From contig BCKC01000002.1 of assembly GCA_001600455.1 (NCBI GenBank), positions 4,850,171-4,914,170 of the forward strand: DNA of 64,000 nt. The letters are read 5' to 3'. The stretch is from Endocalyx cinctus. Its lineage: Eukaryota; Ascomycota; Sordariomycetes; Amphisphaeriales; Apiosporaceae. Below the pieces are notes generated by a model. The model ran no database searches and was not told where the DNA came from. It was given only the letters and a program-made list of their open reading frames with translations. Both the position numbers and the translations under genes were made by a program. Shown in pieces: positions 10,580 through 21,895 of the stretch (position 1 is its first letter; every line of letters starts with the position of its first letter).

Positions 10580-13500
10580 ATGGCGGATCCATTAAGTATC
10601 AGTTCCGCCGTGGTTGGAATAATGGGATTCATCCTTCAAGTTAATAAAAGCACCAATATGCTACGAGATATTCATAATTTCAACCGCGACAAGGCTGCTG
10701 ATGAGGTGGCAGCACTTTCAAATCAACTATCTGTTTTAAATGGGCTACTGCAGCACCTTAGAAACTCCGAACATAGTCCAAATGCAGCAACTGGGATAAT
10801 CGGTCAGTGTGCTGAGGAATACGATCGTGTCGAGAAGATACATTCAAGGCTAGTGGAACGTCTGGCTCAGTGTGGCCAGAATCGAAATATCTGGAAATCT
10901 ATTCGAATGTCATTTTCCACCGATATGAAGGAGGCCATCGAGACCATCGAAAGAAAACTCATCCCCCTTCTTAGTCAACTGTCAGCATTAATGATTTCTT
11001 TACAATTTAGTGATTCAGCTGATTTATTCTAAGGAACTTGTCGTATAATATCGTCGCCAATCAATCGCTGCACCAGAGGTTCCAAGAGCTTCAAGAACAC
11101 GTCACTGTTGCTATCGAAACCGGGACTAGCTCTGATACTATAATTACAAGAGATTTGGCATTCCAACCTAAAAAGGAAGTAATTACATCAACAAGATTCA
11201 GGTCAAAAGCTCGTTCACCTAACTGCACTACTCGCTCGTGTGCCTGTACTTGCCACCTTCTTGGAAACAGAACGGGGAGGTTCGCAAAGTTTGAATACAC
11301 CCCTCTTTCTATATCTATTGGAAGCTGTAACAAAACTAGCTGTACCTCGCGACGGAATCAATGGGCAGTCCGTATTTCTCTGTCCAAGTATGGAATTCCT
11401 TTCGCCGTCCAAGGGGCCATACATATGGTCTGGGGAGCTGGAACGTGGTCAATACAGCCATCTTTGTCTTTTCAACATGTGGTAAGATTTACGTCGCCCG
11501 GATTTGAAGCCATAGAGCGTTGTAGAATGGGTGAAATCTCAGTGCAAGAGGCCTGCGAGTGGTTCACTCGTCTATCAAGATCTGATCCGTATCTCAAGGA
11601 TCATGTAAATCCAATGGGAATAGATTACATCCAGGTAGATTTTCATCTAAACATACTAGACCATCATATACTGATGCTTTACAGTATCTCTTGAAATTCC
11701 CGTGGTTTCTTTCTCAAGATAATCAGCTGGATTTGCTGAGGTTTCTTGTTTTTGAACTGAAACTGAGTCTCGAAAAATATGATCGCAAGTAAGGACCATT
11801 CTTTATTTTATTTTCTTGGTTTAATTAACTAACTTTCTTGATTTCAGGTTCCTTATAGACTGTGCTGATTGGATCGGAGAAGGTCGCCATCTTGAACTTT
11901 TGAGAACTGTCATCGACTACGGATTCGATCCTGAGAATATTGATTCACCACATGCCCAGCAGTGGCCGTATCCATGCTCACCCAACTGGATCTCACCAAG
12001 CACGATTCCAGATCCCTTCTTCCTAGATTATATATATCTACTCACAAAGGGGGTTATCGGTGAGCTAACGTGACCATTTTAATATTATCTCCTCAGTCAT
12101 AATACGGGTACTAATTGTAAAAGATTTCTCTGGGTCGACCCCACTGCATAACGAAATCTTCCATGGTAGCTCGGAATCGGTAAATCAATGGATCGCTCAA
12201 TCACAGTCTCTAGAAGAAGACCGAAATTGGCTGGGCCAAAGCCCTTTACATGTAACGATAGGGAATCCGAAGCACTTTGACCGGATTTTGAAGGCAGGTC
12301 ATGATCTCAACGTCACTGACCATTGGGGAACCACCCCATTGATGTATGCCACAGCAATGGGGCAAACAGAGATTGCCAAAATACTTGTTTCAAAAGGAGC
12401 AGATTTATCTATTAGAGATAAAAAATGGTCTCGAAACTTCTTAGACTATGCGATCTGCCGAGAGCAGTGGGAACTGCTCTTTGAACTGCTCTCAACGGTT
12501 CGATGTTGCTACGGAGAAGATGCGTACCAATGCTTTGTTCGGAATGCACTACTCCAGGTTATGCCCTTCGGAGATAGAAAGGTTTGTGCCAAGTTGATTA
12601 ACCTCTGTACGGAACTGAATTTTCCCATCGATGACAAAACCCATGGCGAAACAGACAACAACTTGATGCACTATGTACGCACTTTAGAAGAGGCGGAGGC
12701 ACTTGTGACAGGAGGTTACCATCTATTCAACCAACCTAACAACAAAGGCAACTTACCGCTCTTCTCCCTAACCGGTTTTCCCAATTCAGCCGTGTTCAAG
12801 TTTTGCGTTGACCGAACAAATCTCAAACATGTCAACCACAAAAATCATGACATATTTTGTCACTTGATTTCCAATTCTTTGAATTTCGATTGGCTCATGT
12901 GGGACACGATTGAATCTTTAAGGGCGTGTTTCGATGCTGGACATGGCACCTTTCTCTCAGATGATTGCAAGTGTCCTTGCGCACCTAGCGGTTGCACTGT
13001 CACTTCGATCTTTAATTTCGAATTCGACTGGTTGATTTATTTCGACCGACCTGGCTCGATTTGGGCTTTTGAGTTTGTGTCTCTCGTAGTAGATTACGGG
13101 GGTCAGGAGGCTGGAAAAGACATCATGCTTGATTTCTTTCGTCGAACAATTTCAGACGAGATTGGAATAAAGCATAGATGCTGTCACAACGGAAGAGGGA
13201 TGAAAGTCAAACTATATTCCCCACATGATGTGTTAGGCTCCACGTCAAGTGAAGATGACGAAAAACACAAAGATGATACGCACGTCAACGCCAAGCTCGT
13301 TCCAAAATTGGAGAAGGAAGTCCAAATTCTAGCCGAGAATGGATTTGACGACCTAGTCAAATTGTGGATGCTTTCTATGAAAAATAGATACGATTCCCAT
13401 GTCCGAGATGTTCAAACAAAGTTGGAAAGGAAAAGAAACTCGACATTGTCAACAACGGCCGTAAGTCGCTTTTCTTTCAAATTTAGCCGTAAGAATACTC

Positions 13501-13866
13501 GACTAACTTGCACAGAGCTCGGTTCAGATTGACTTTAGAAATGACCAGTTTATCTCTGGTTTCAAGGTATCAATGGATGTTCCGAGACTATATCCAATTA
13601 AAAAAGACATAGCTGCTTATTCACTGTGGTTAGAGCACGACCATGACAGAAGGCGTTCTTATCATCCAGAAGCGGACGAGCAATATCATCGAAGGTTGAA
13701 TATGCTGATTGGGCTCGTCCAGGTTTTGGGGATCGCACCTGAAGAAGTTGCTGATAGTATGGCACAAGCGTCTATCACAGAGACGAGAACTGAGAAGTTG
13801 AACAGAGAAAAGCTCGCTCATCAGTTCTTGACTAACTTGAATGCTCACGTTGATTTCGCGAAGTAA
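10580..13866 (+). CDS. PigL_N-type ankyrin-repeat STAND-like protein
   Basis: Six exons (10580-10980, 11034-11634, 11685-11788, 11848-12059, 12124-13460, 13516-13866) keep phase and give about 1001 aa. Residues 1-130 (start MADPLSISSAVVGIMGF) match the fungal N-terminal helical domain of azaphilone-cluster protein L type, common at the head of fungal STAND and ankyrin proteins. A cysteine cluster CACTCH lies at 203-208, with further Cys about 30 residues on. Three ankyrin-like repeats follow: STPLH near 444, SPLHVTIG near 478 and TTPLMYAT near 507. A second Cys cluster, CKCPC...GC, lies at 721-730. I see no NB-ARC or NACHT domain. The role is unknown; by family, protein-protein recognition or heterokaryon-incompatibility-like signalling is plausible. 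The acceptors of introns 1 and 4 are the least certain (intron 4 could instead end at 12096). Confidence 0.75.
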
Positions 13867-14610
13867 TTAGCGAGCTGCCATGATTATGCCCCTGCGCCGA
13901 GAGCAAGGTGGTAGAGCAAGAATGAAGTAAACCCTCCAGAGATAGATTGTCACAATTTAAGTTTCACTAGTTTTATATCTTGTTTGCAAATCATTAAGAT
14001 TATTATTAACAACATTAATCTGTTTGCGTAAGTAATCTACAGTACCTCTCTAGACATTGTCCTTTTACATCACGACTTCAGAACTGTTTGATCGATCGAC
14101 TGTCAAAAATAACCACTATAGAGAGAAACAGAAAATGTTGGATAAGTGATGCCTTTTAAGGTAAACACGGCTGATTTAGTTACTGCTTGTGCCTGTGTCT
14201 TTGAGATCGTTCTATCTAGCTGGATACAGTTGATGGAATTCTTTGAACTACCCCAACCACTCTTTTCTTTTTAATACTGACTTAATTAGATAGAGGCTTA
14301 GGTTATTCTGCGAACTTAAGCTCACCTCCTGCTCGGTTGTGCGAATGATTGAAGCTAAAGAATCACCGTCACGCGTTATGAACTAGAGATGCATAGGAAG
14401 TTGATGAATGTCACGTAATTATGGAAAGCAATTAAAAGAGTGATATCAAAACTGAAGTGGCGGTGTCACAATAAGTAATCCGATGTCAATAGAGGGAACA
14501 GGGTCTTGTGAGGACCAATCGATTTGATATTTAACCTGTTTTGAGATGAATAGTGGTCATGACTAACTACTCATTCATTGCATACATTTACCCACTACCC
14601 TTTACCCGAC
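13867..14610. other. Convergent spacer
   Basis: This holds the 3' flanks of the ankyrin gene and of the GH45 gene. No ORF or repeat stands out. Confidence 0.5.
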
Positions 14611-15634
14611 CTAGGCCTCACACCCAGAAATGCTCGTGAGCTCGGAAGGGCAAGTCACCTCCTCATAGTTAATCTTCCAATCATTGACATCGCCCAGAGC
14701 CCAATTGAACCTCCAGTAGCACCCACCTTGGATGTTCTGGGGCAGAGTGGCACAGTCCTCGCGGCTTGTAACGCCTCCGGAAGCAGATCCCCTAAATAAT
14801 TAATCATGAGCAAGAAGAAGACGAAAAGAAAAATTAAGACTAAAGATAAGTTTGGGAGCCTAATCAACGTGACGTATACTCTTGACACTTAGACATAGCT
14901 TTATACCAGATACATTTTGATGGGATTTTTGTTTAGAATAGCGAAAAGAGGAAATGAAAGCGAAAGCGTACCAATTAGTTCCATACTGAGCTCGGCATCC
15001 GAGGGTGTTAACGCCCGATCCTCCGCCGGGCATGGCGATGATGAAGTCGTCCTCTGTGGCGCCAGGTCCGTTGAACGTTTCGACGAGGTTGTGAACCTGT
15101 ACCACCATCTTCTTACCCTTGGCCTCACCGGAGGTCCACGTCAGCTCGAAGCACTTGCAGCAATTGGCGTTACCCTTGCGCACGGCAAAGCCGTACGATA
15201 GGTCATCGGTCACCGGGATGGGGCTGTAGTCCGCGCAGAGGTACGCCTGCCCACCCGCTTCGCAACCGGAGGTGTATGAGTCCGGGTTTCCAGATAGGGG
15301 ATTGTTGTTGACGTCGCAAATCTTAGGAACGCCACTGTGAGTGAAAAGGGGCTAGTCAGCTTCGTTGTAAATTATCGAATGAACGGTGTTATATAATAGT
15401 ATGGTCAAGTCGGGTAAGCGGACTTACTCTACGCTACTGGGGAGAAGGTTACTCCACGCACAGGCTGGTTTGCAACTAGTTACACAGACGGTCATAAGCA
15501 TGAGCCTCTCAGTTGATATTAGGTAAGAGGTTCACTTACCAGTCCCAAGTAGTGTAAGTAGTTCCGGGTTTGGCCGCATGAGCGAGAGAGGCGGAAGCCA
15601 CCAAGGCCATAAACATATTAGGTTGGATAAACAT
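14611..15634 (-). CDS. GH45 endoglucanase-like secreted protein
   Basis: Exons 15634-15540, 15475-15428, 15334-14972 and 14791-14611 give 228 aa, the length of a GH45 catalytic domain without a cellulose-binding module. A signal peptide (residues 1 to about 21) precedes the hallmark YTTWDCCKPACAW; Asp31 fits the catalytic base of Humicola-type enzymes. DDLSYGF, CCKCFELTWTSG, KKMVVQVHN, MPGGGSG and GCYWRFNW follow, all as in the family. GH45 enzymes cut beta-1,4-glucan outside the cell. The odd point is the catalytic-acid strand: the family has HFDL before xxPGGG, here it is DDFIIAMPGGG, so the acid position holds Ile146. The next motif GIFDGC is also changed to GVNTLGC. It may be inactive on cellulose or may use a neighbouring Asp. 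Confidence 0.85.
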
Positions 15635-17252
15635 GACGTTATGTGACTAGAGTAGTGATGAAAGAAACGTGTATTATTCAATAAGCTCGAGTGGATGAGG
15701 AAGGGAGAGACGGGATGGACAGATCTCACTAGTGATTAGAACGGTTTATATCCCGCCCTCCTGCTGATCCAGTCCTAGCTAACATCAAAACTTAAGATTG
15801 AGTATCCCTCCCTCTTCCCCATCGATCGATACCTATGAATAACATCTATGATGGTAACGTAGTATATTCGTTCATCGTGAGAAAAGATCCAAACTACCAT
15901 CCTCCCTCCTTCGGGCATGCAGACTACGTAATTACAGTATACTACGACAGAAGTCCCCAGCAGCAAAAAGGGCTGTGAGCAAGTTACTACGTTTAGTCAA
16001 AAGCCTTTTATCGGTGATGTTGTTCAATCGCCAAGAGATATAATTATAGACGTGGTTTTATACCTCCCAGATCTACAACCAAGCTGTGTGGGGCTTGCTC
16101 CGGCTAAAAACAGATTACGCCGGTTATCTTCCAGGCTGGTGGGATTTTCTGCGTTGTGGTTCCTGCGCCTTTATCGAGAACCAATGACCAGGGAAAATGC
16201 TGTCTCAATTTTTCGGTTCGAACCGATATTACCAGCCAATTATCGACCCGAGCTTCATTCGATAACCATTCAATTCGACCTTCGGGCTCGTCGAGGACGC
16301 ATTCTACCACTTTGACAACTTTAGCGAAGCAAATCTACCACATATTTGCGCTCAACGGCTTTCCAATTATGTATCTTTTTTCAGCTTGCGGTCTTGATAA
16401 CTATAACCTAATACGAAAGGACCTGCTAATATCACCATTCCCCATTGATCGAGCCGCAGCATCCAACATTCCTCACTCACACAAACGGCCAAGTTATGCT
16501 GACAGATTGTCGTAAAAAGCGAGGAGGTTAACCCTTGACTAATTTGTTGTGCTTACCGGTTGAATACCTAAAGGTTCAGCTATTAAATTTAAAAAATGCA
16601 CCTCTCTGGCGAAGCACTATATTGTCTCTAAACACGTGGTCAGTCGTATGCGGGAACCGTCTTCTGCTGCCGTTCTTCTTTGACCGACTCGATATGTATC
16701 GAATTTTCATAGGCAAAATGATGTAATATCCCCTCTAGATGCTACTGTCCCCTTCATTGTTTCCCCTCGGAAAAGAGGATGTCGGCAGGGTGGAGGGAGT
16801 GGGTACGGAGAAAAGTTGATAGTTTGATGTGAAGCAATCTCTTTTATGATCAGGGGTGGAACTGGAGATAGCATCTATACAAGTCACAGAGTAACTAGCT
16901 CCTCGTGAATCTAACAGAGGAAGTGCGGAATAAAAAAAAAGAAAAAACGTAAATACTCGACTATGGGCATATAGCCAACTAAGTCATTGGAGGTGGGTTT
17001 GCAGCTCACAGAAGGGTCTGAGTCTCTTTAATTAATTTTTAAGTTAAAAATAACAATATCAGCTTTAGAGAATTTCATTAATCATCTCCGACCGATAGAA
17101 CGAACCGAGAAACTTGGCATACTTTAGGACACCGACAGCCTAGACTCTGTTAATATATGCACTAACACACTAACATAGTTGAGTAACCACACCGGAATCT
17201 AACACTATTTGAAGTTTCTCTTCTTTTTTTCCTTTTTTTTTTCCTTTTTTGC
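15635..17252. other. Intergenic region
   Basis: It is 1.6 kb with only short, mutually overlapping ORFs on both strands. A palindrome TCGGTTCGAACCGA sits near 16210. A T/C-rich run at 17220-17250 is the 3' flank of the FAD dehydrogenase. No gene is supported. Confidence 0.5.
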
Positions 17253-18962
17253 TTATACCTTTCCTAGAACTTCTTCCGCAATACCGATTCCGGCCGCGCG
17301 GCCGGAAAATATGCAACCGCCGAGGAAAGTGCCCTCGAGGGCGGCGTATCCGTGGACACCGCCGCCGCCGAAACCGGCCGCTTCACCCGCGGCGTAGAGT
17401 CCCGGGAACTCGGATCCGTCCGAGGCCTTCATCACGTTGCTCCGCAGGTTGGTCTCGAGCCCTCCGAGGCTCTTGCGGGTGAGCAGATTCAGGCGCACGG
17501 CGATGAGGGGACCGTGCTTCGGGTCGAGCAGCCGGTGCGGGGCGGCGATGCGCGAGAACTTGTCGGGCCAGTAGCTGCGGCCGTTCTTGATCAGCATCAC
17601 CTGCGCGTCCTTGCAGTAGGCGTTGTCGATCTGGGCGTCGCGCGTCTCGACCGTCTCCCGAATCTGCTCGTAGTCTAGTGGCGGCCCGCCGGAGGCTTGG
17701 CCTAGCTCGTTCATGGCCCCTACGAGGTCTTCCAGGTTGTCGCGCACGATGAAGTCCTTGCCGTTCTTTTGGAAGTTCTGCACGTTTATTGTGCCCTTCG
17801 AGCTGAAGATGCGGTTCATCAGGAACCCCCACATGCTCTTATTTGTGAGATCTGGGTTCTGCTCCGATCCCGAGAGCGCAAACTCCCGGGCGATGATCGA
17901 TTGCGTAAGTACGAACCACGTATAGTCGTAACCCGTATGGCCAATGTATTTCAGCGTCGCAAGTGTGTCACTTCCCGGATAGAGGAAGGGCGGTAGTCTC
18001 TTGCCCGTCGCGTCGAGCCAGAGAGATGACGGCGCCGGCAGGATACGGATTCCGTGGCTGGGCCAGATGGGCTCCCAATCCTGAAGCCCTTCGGTGTAAT
18101 GCCACATTCGGTCGTGATTTACGCGATTAGCGCCAGAGGACATGGCGATCTCGATCATTCGGCCGTCGACATGAGCGGGTACTCCAATTACGAAGTTGTT
18201 GGGAACAGGGCCAAGACGTTCGACGGGCCATGCCTTTTTAACGGCCTCGACATTCCCCCCGATACCTCCGGAGGAAACAAGAACAGCTGACCCATGAAGC
18301 TCAAACTCACCCGTAACCACTCTCGAAGTTTTCACTCCCCGATCTGAAGGGTCTGCCTCCAGCACCCTTCCGCGAACACCACTCGCCCGCCCGTTCTCAT
18401 CGACAATGATCTCGTCTACCATATGTCTGAACTTAAACTCTACGAGTCCTTTCTTCGCCGCCTCCTTGACCGGGTCGGCGAAGGCATTGACGACCTGGGG
18501 CCCGGTGCCCCAAGTAAGGTGAAACCTAGGCACGGAATTCCCGTGGCCCTCCGCGCTGCCATCCCCCCTCTCAGCCCAGCCGACGGTAGTGAAAGTGACG
18601 CCTCGGGCCTTGACGTAGCTCTCCATCTCGTCGGTCGCGAAGTTGACGAAGGCCTCGGCCCAGAGGCGGGGCCACTTATCCTCGACCTCGCGGTCGAAGC
18701 GGGCGGTGCCGAACCAGTCGCGCATCGCCAGCTGCCGGTTGTCCTTGATGCCCGTGCGACGCTGGTCGGCCGAGTCGACGCAGAAGATGCCGCCCAGCGA
18801 CCAGAACGCCTGCCCGCCCAGGCTCTGCTCTCCTTCCTGGTCCACGATGAGGACGGAAATATTGCGCTGCGTCAGCTCGAAAGCGGCGACGAGCCCGGCC
18901 AATCCGCCGCCGACGATGATCACCGGCTTTACCGGTTTCGTCGGCTCTTCGTCGGCAACCAT
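17253..18962 (-). CDS. FAD-binding dehydrogenase, fumarate-reductase/KstD type
   Basis: The single exon encodes 569 aa. The N-terminus has the Rossmann motif IIVGGGLAGLVAAFEL (residues about 15-30) and the acidic end of the second strand (VDQEG). LGGQAFWSLGG, GHGNSVPRFHLTWGTGP, SSGGIGGN, GVPAHVDGRM and the C-terminal GLYAAGEAAGFGGGG with a second glycine-rich FAD contact are as in the bacterial putative FAD-dependent dehydrogenases related to 3-ketosteroid dehydrogenase and fumarate reductase flavoprotein. The substrate is not known. The gene has no intron and is clearly richer in G and C than its surroundings, and the nearest family I can name is mainly actinobacterial, so ancient transfer is possible. 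It lies 0.86 kb from a D-2-hydroxyacid dehydrogenase on the same strand. No targeting signal is evident except that the last residues are not a peroxisomal SKL. Confidence 0.88.
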   Translation of the reverse strand: MVADEEPTKPVKPVIIVGGGLAGLVAAFELTQRNISVLIVDQEGEQSLGGQAFWSLGGIFCVDSADQRRTGIKDNRQLAMRDWFGTARFDREVEDKWPRLWAEAFVNFATDEMESYVKARGVTFTTVGWAERGDGSAEGHGNSVPRFHLTWGTGPQVVNAFADPVKEAAKKGLVEFKFRHMVDEIIVDENGRASGVRGRVLEADPSDRGVKTSRVVTGEFELHGSAVLVSSGGIGGNVEAVKKAWPVERLGPVPNNFVIGVPAHVDGRMIEIAMSSGANRVNHDRMWHYTEGLQDWEPIWPSHGIRILPAPSSLWLDATGKRLPPFLYPGSDTLATLKYIGHTGYDYTWFVLTQSIIAREFALSGSEQNPDLTNKSMWGFLMNRIFSSKGTINVQNFQKNGKDFIVRDNLEDLVGAMNELGQASGGPPLDYEQIRETVETRDAQIDNAYCKDAQVMLIKNGRSYWPDKFSRIAAPHRLLDPKHGPLIAVRLNLLTRKSLGGLETNLRSNVMKASDGSEFPGLYAAGEAAGFGGGGVHGYAALEGTFLGGCIFSGRAAGIGIAEEVLGKV

Positions 18963-19819
18963 TTTTTTTTCTTCTTTTCTTTTGACAGTTGTAAAAAAGA
19001 AAATGCGGATGAAATATTTGGTTGCAGTTGAAGCAAGAAGTAGTATATGAGTTAGATTGAATCCGGATGGAAACTGTTTTATTATGATAACAAAATAGAA
19101 CGTCTATTAATTAAAAACAATAAACTTATAATAAAGTCCAAGGGATTATCTAGATATTTATACACGCCAAGCCAGCGCTGGTCTGGGTCATCAATTAAAC
19201 AAGCTAAAATATTTCGTTTAATGTTGTATCGCGAGATGTGTAGTTAAAAACATTCGATACAAAGTGAGAGTTAATGTAACTACTCACGGGAAAACACAGG
19301 GGTATATCTTGCTTTACTGCGGCAGTGTGGTGCATTTGCTTGTGAGAAGCATCACCAACCGAGGCCTGGTACTTTTCAGGTACCCGTGGAATCCGAAATC
19401 CCCATAATTGACCCTCCCCGCATCCCGCAATTCCCTTGTATTTCTGTGCTATGTAATTATTCCTTTTGTCGGGGCAGCGAGGGTTTATATGAATATTATC
19501 GTATTTCGGTAGATGAAACGAAGAATCAACTGAGATTTTTATTTTTATTTTTGCCCGCATAGGCCTGACAGCGCCTGTTGTTAATATGTCAGCAAGTCTT
19601 TCTCAGTGACTTTGGAACTACCTAAACTTCATCTAGGTACTTTAAGTAAGTACCTACTTAAGTACTCAAGTAGTCTTATAAGAAAATAATAATAATAACA
19701 AATACAACAATGAAATCAGCGACGAGCATTCGTTCTATTTCTATTTTTTTCTTCTTTTTTCTCTCTTTCGGTCGAAAGGGCGAACACTATCAATTACGAT
19801 CCTCAATTCCTATTCTACC
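18963..19819. other. Intergenic region with AGGTAC/TTAAGTA array
   Basis: It holds the promoter of the FAD dehydrogenase and the 3' flank of the next gene. Near 19621-19675 a cluster of overlapping AGGTAC, AAGTACC and CTTAAGTA words forms small palindromes. No gene is supported. Confidence 0.5.
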
Positions 19820-21125
19820 CTAATATCCACGATCCTTACTAACACGATTCATAAACTCCTTACCCTCGCCCAAGCGCGTCAAGTTAATATCCAAAATCTC
19901 TAGGAGCCGGGTATTATAGTTATTTGAGTTACCGCTGACATGCGGGGTGATAATGAGGTTCTTTTTGTGCCAGAGTGGATGATCCTTCGGCAATGGCTCC
20001 GGATCGGTGACGTCGAGAGCGGCTCCCTTGATCCATTCCTCGTCCAGCGCCGTCATCAGGTCATCCGTGTTTATGACGGGACCGCGGCCTATGTTGGACA
20101 CGTACGTCTGGTTCTTGGACAGGATCTTGAACTGTGGCGCCGCCAGCATGCCGCGCGTCTGAGGCGTCAGCGGCAGCGCTACTACCAATAAGTCCAAACC
20201 TGAACCGAGAAACTCGGCTATGTGCTCCGGTTCCGTGCCCGAAAACCACTTGGACGGCAATTTACCCTCGGGGTCGCCTAAACCCGGAGGACAGTATGCG
20301 TGGTCTCGGCGCGACTCTGGCGTGTTTCTCGGCCGGTTCGTGTAAGCGTAAACCTCCATTCCCATCGCCGTGGCCACTCTAGCTACTTGTCGCCCAATAC
20401 TTCCGTAACCGAGGATTCCACTAGTTTCCGCATATGAATTAGATTATGCTTATTTCCCTACACGATCTAAGTCCCGTTTTTTTTTTTTTTTTTAGCTCAC
20501 TTACACCCGCTGTCCCACGGCATCTTGCGTATCCGAGTCGTCCCAGCTGCGTTCCCAGAAGCCCTTTCGCATGTTATCGAGGAAATGCGGTACTAACCAA
20601 ATTGAACTTGAGTGGTGTTTCATTCCTACGTATAAAGTTGGTACTTACTGCGATGCTGAAAAGCTAAGTATGTGCAAATAACCCATTCCGAGATCTGGGG
20701 ACTGTTCTCAGTCATCGATGGCTAAAGTTAGCTATGAAAAGTGATCCCAGGTCTATACATAATTAATCAAGACTAAAAAAAAAAGGAGCCAACCCGTGAA
20801 TGCCATTTGCCGAGCAAAATGCAATATCGGTATCCTTAAAAAGGGGGTTATCGAGTACATAATTCGCGCCGGCGCTGCTCAGTTGCACGAGCTGCAATTT
20901 CGGTGCTTCTTCTTTAGTCGGAAACTTGGGGCCGGTGAGTAACACGGTAACATCATTCCAGTCGATTCCTAGGGGCATAGGATTTTCCTTCCAAGGATCC
21001 CAATTCATCGTGACCACCTCGAGACCGGGGTATTTCTCTTTCAGACGCTCGAGATAGCTCTTGGGCGGATCCCACGGGGCCATCATGAGTAGTTTGTGGC
21101 CCTTTAGTTCTGGGTTCGGAGACAT
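19820..21125 (-). CDS. D-2-hydroxyacid dehydrogenase (NAD-dependent)
   Basis: Four exons (21125-20794, 20701-20649, 20592-20505, 20420-19820) join in phase to give 357 aa. The family reduces 2-oxoacids to D-2-hydroxyacids such as D-lactate or glycerate with NAD(P)H. The cofactor loop GILGYGSIGRQVARVA follows exon 3. The catalytic trio is visible: Arg in SNIGRGPVIN, Glu in DVTDPEPLP, and His in ITPHVSGN near the end. The helix before the cofactor domain (PQISEWVICTYLAF) is also typical. The exact substrate cannot be told. It has the same orientation as the FAD dehydrogenase downstream. Confidence 0.88.
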
Positions 21126-21895
21126 TTTTGCGATATGATCTGATGATCTAAACCCTTCAAGTGGTTTTTCTTCTTCTTCTTCTTCTTCTTCTTCTTTAGT
21201 GTTCTAGTACTACGACTAGGGAATTGTATTAAAGTAATAGACCTAATGAGGGGAAGGTTTCGTGGTTGGATAAACAGTTGCCTATTTACTCATCATATAA
21301 ACGGGATTACGGAGTATATGGAAATTGGTAGTGTAGCAACTAATTATAACCAAAGGCTTCTCCACCGACGGGCGATCTCCGATTGTCGGTAGTGATAGAT
21401 AACCATGAAACTAAAGGCTCCGCACTGAATAGGTAATATTTATTATTATTAACCTAGATAGTTTGCTCTACTATTCGAAGATTCGTATAGAGAAGATAAG
21501 AATCTCTTGTAACGTGGAGACATGCTTTATTGAAATTACGCCATGTTGAGTAACTTATACTACATCTTATGTTATTCGGCAGGCGGTTGTTCTAGATTCG
21601 ACATAATTAATCCGACCGCCCGACAGTCCGATAACTACTTCGTACTCCATACCTACGCGCAGTGTCACATCAGGGATTAGGTGCTCAATAGATACCTGCG
21701 ACCAGCGACTAAAAATTCCATGTCAAGACAATGAATTTAGTAGACAATCACGCAGCCATGTCGCTTAAATCCTGGTTATACTATACTATAATTACATACG
21801 TGTAATAGGTCACAATAGTATACTGTTCCTATACTGCCACTTCGTGTCCAACGGAAGTAAAGAGAAAGAGGCGTGCTTTTCTTGGCCTTGGCCTT
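21126..21895. other. Intergenic region with CTT microsatellite
   Basis: Apart from the CTT tract this is AT-rich spacer holding the promoter of the hydroxyacid dehydrogenase and the 3' flank of the helicase gene. No ORF is supported. Confidence 0.5.
21168..21196. repeat. (TTC)n microsatellite
   Basis: About nine to ten tandem TTC triplets lie some 45 bases upstream of the hydroxyacid dehydrogenase start, in its probable 5' leader; as the gene is on the minus strand, they are GAA in the transcript. Confidence 0.9.

Noticed and set aside
15775..16726. ORFs of 60-119 codons between the GH45 and FAD dehydrogenase genes
   Set aside because: Several overlap in different frames with no domain, and composition is that of spacer.
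17352..19050. Long ORFs on the plus strand opposite the FAD dehydrogenase, including one of 202 codons
   Set aside because: They are antisense shadows of a GC-rich coding gene on the other strand.
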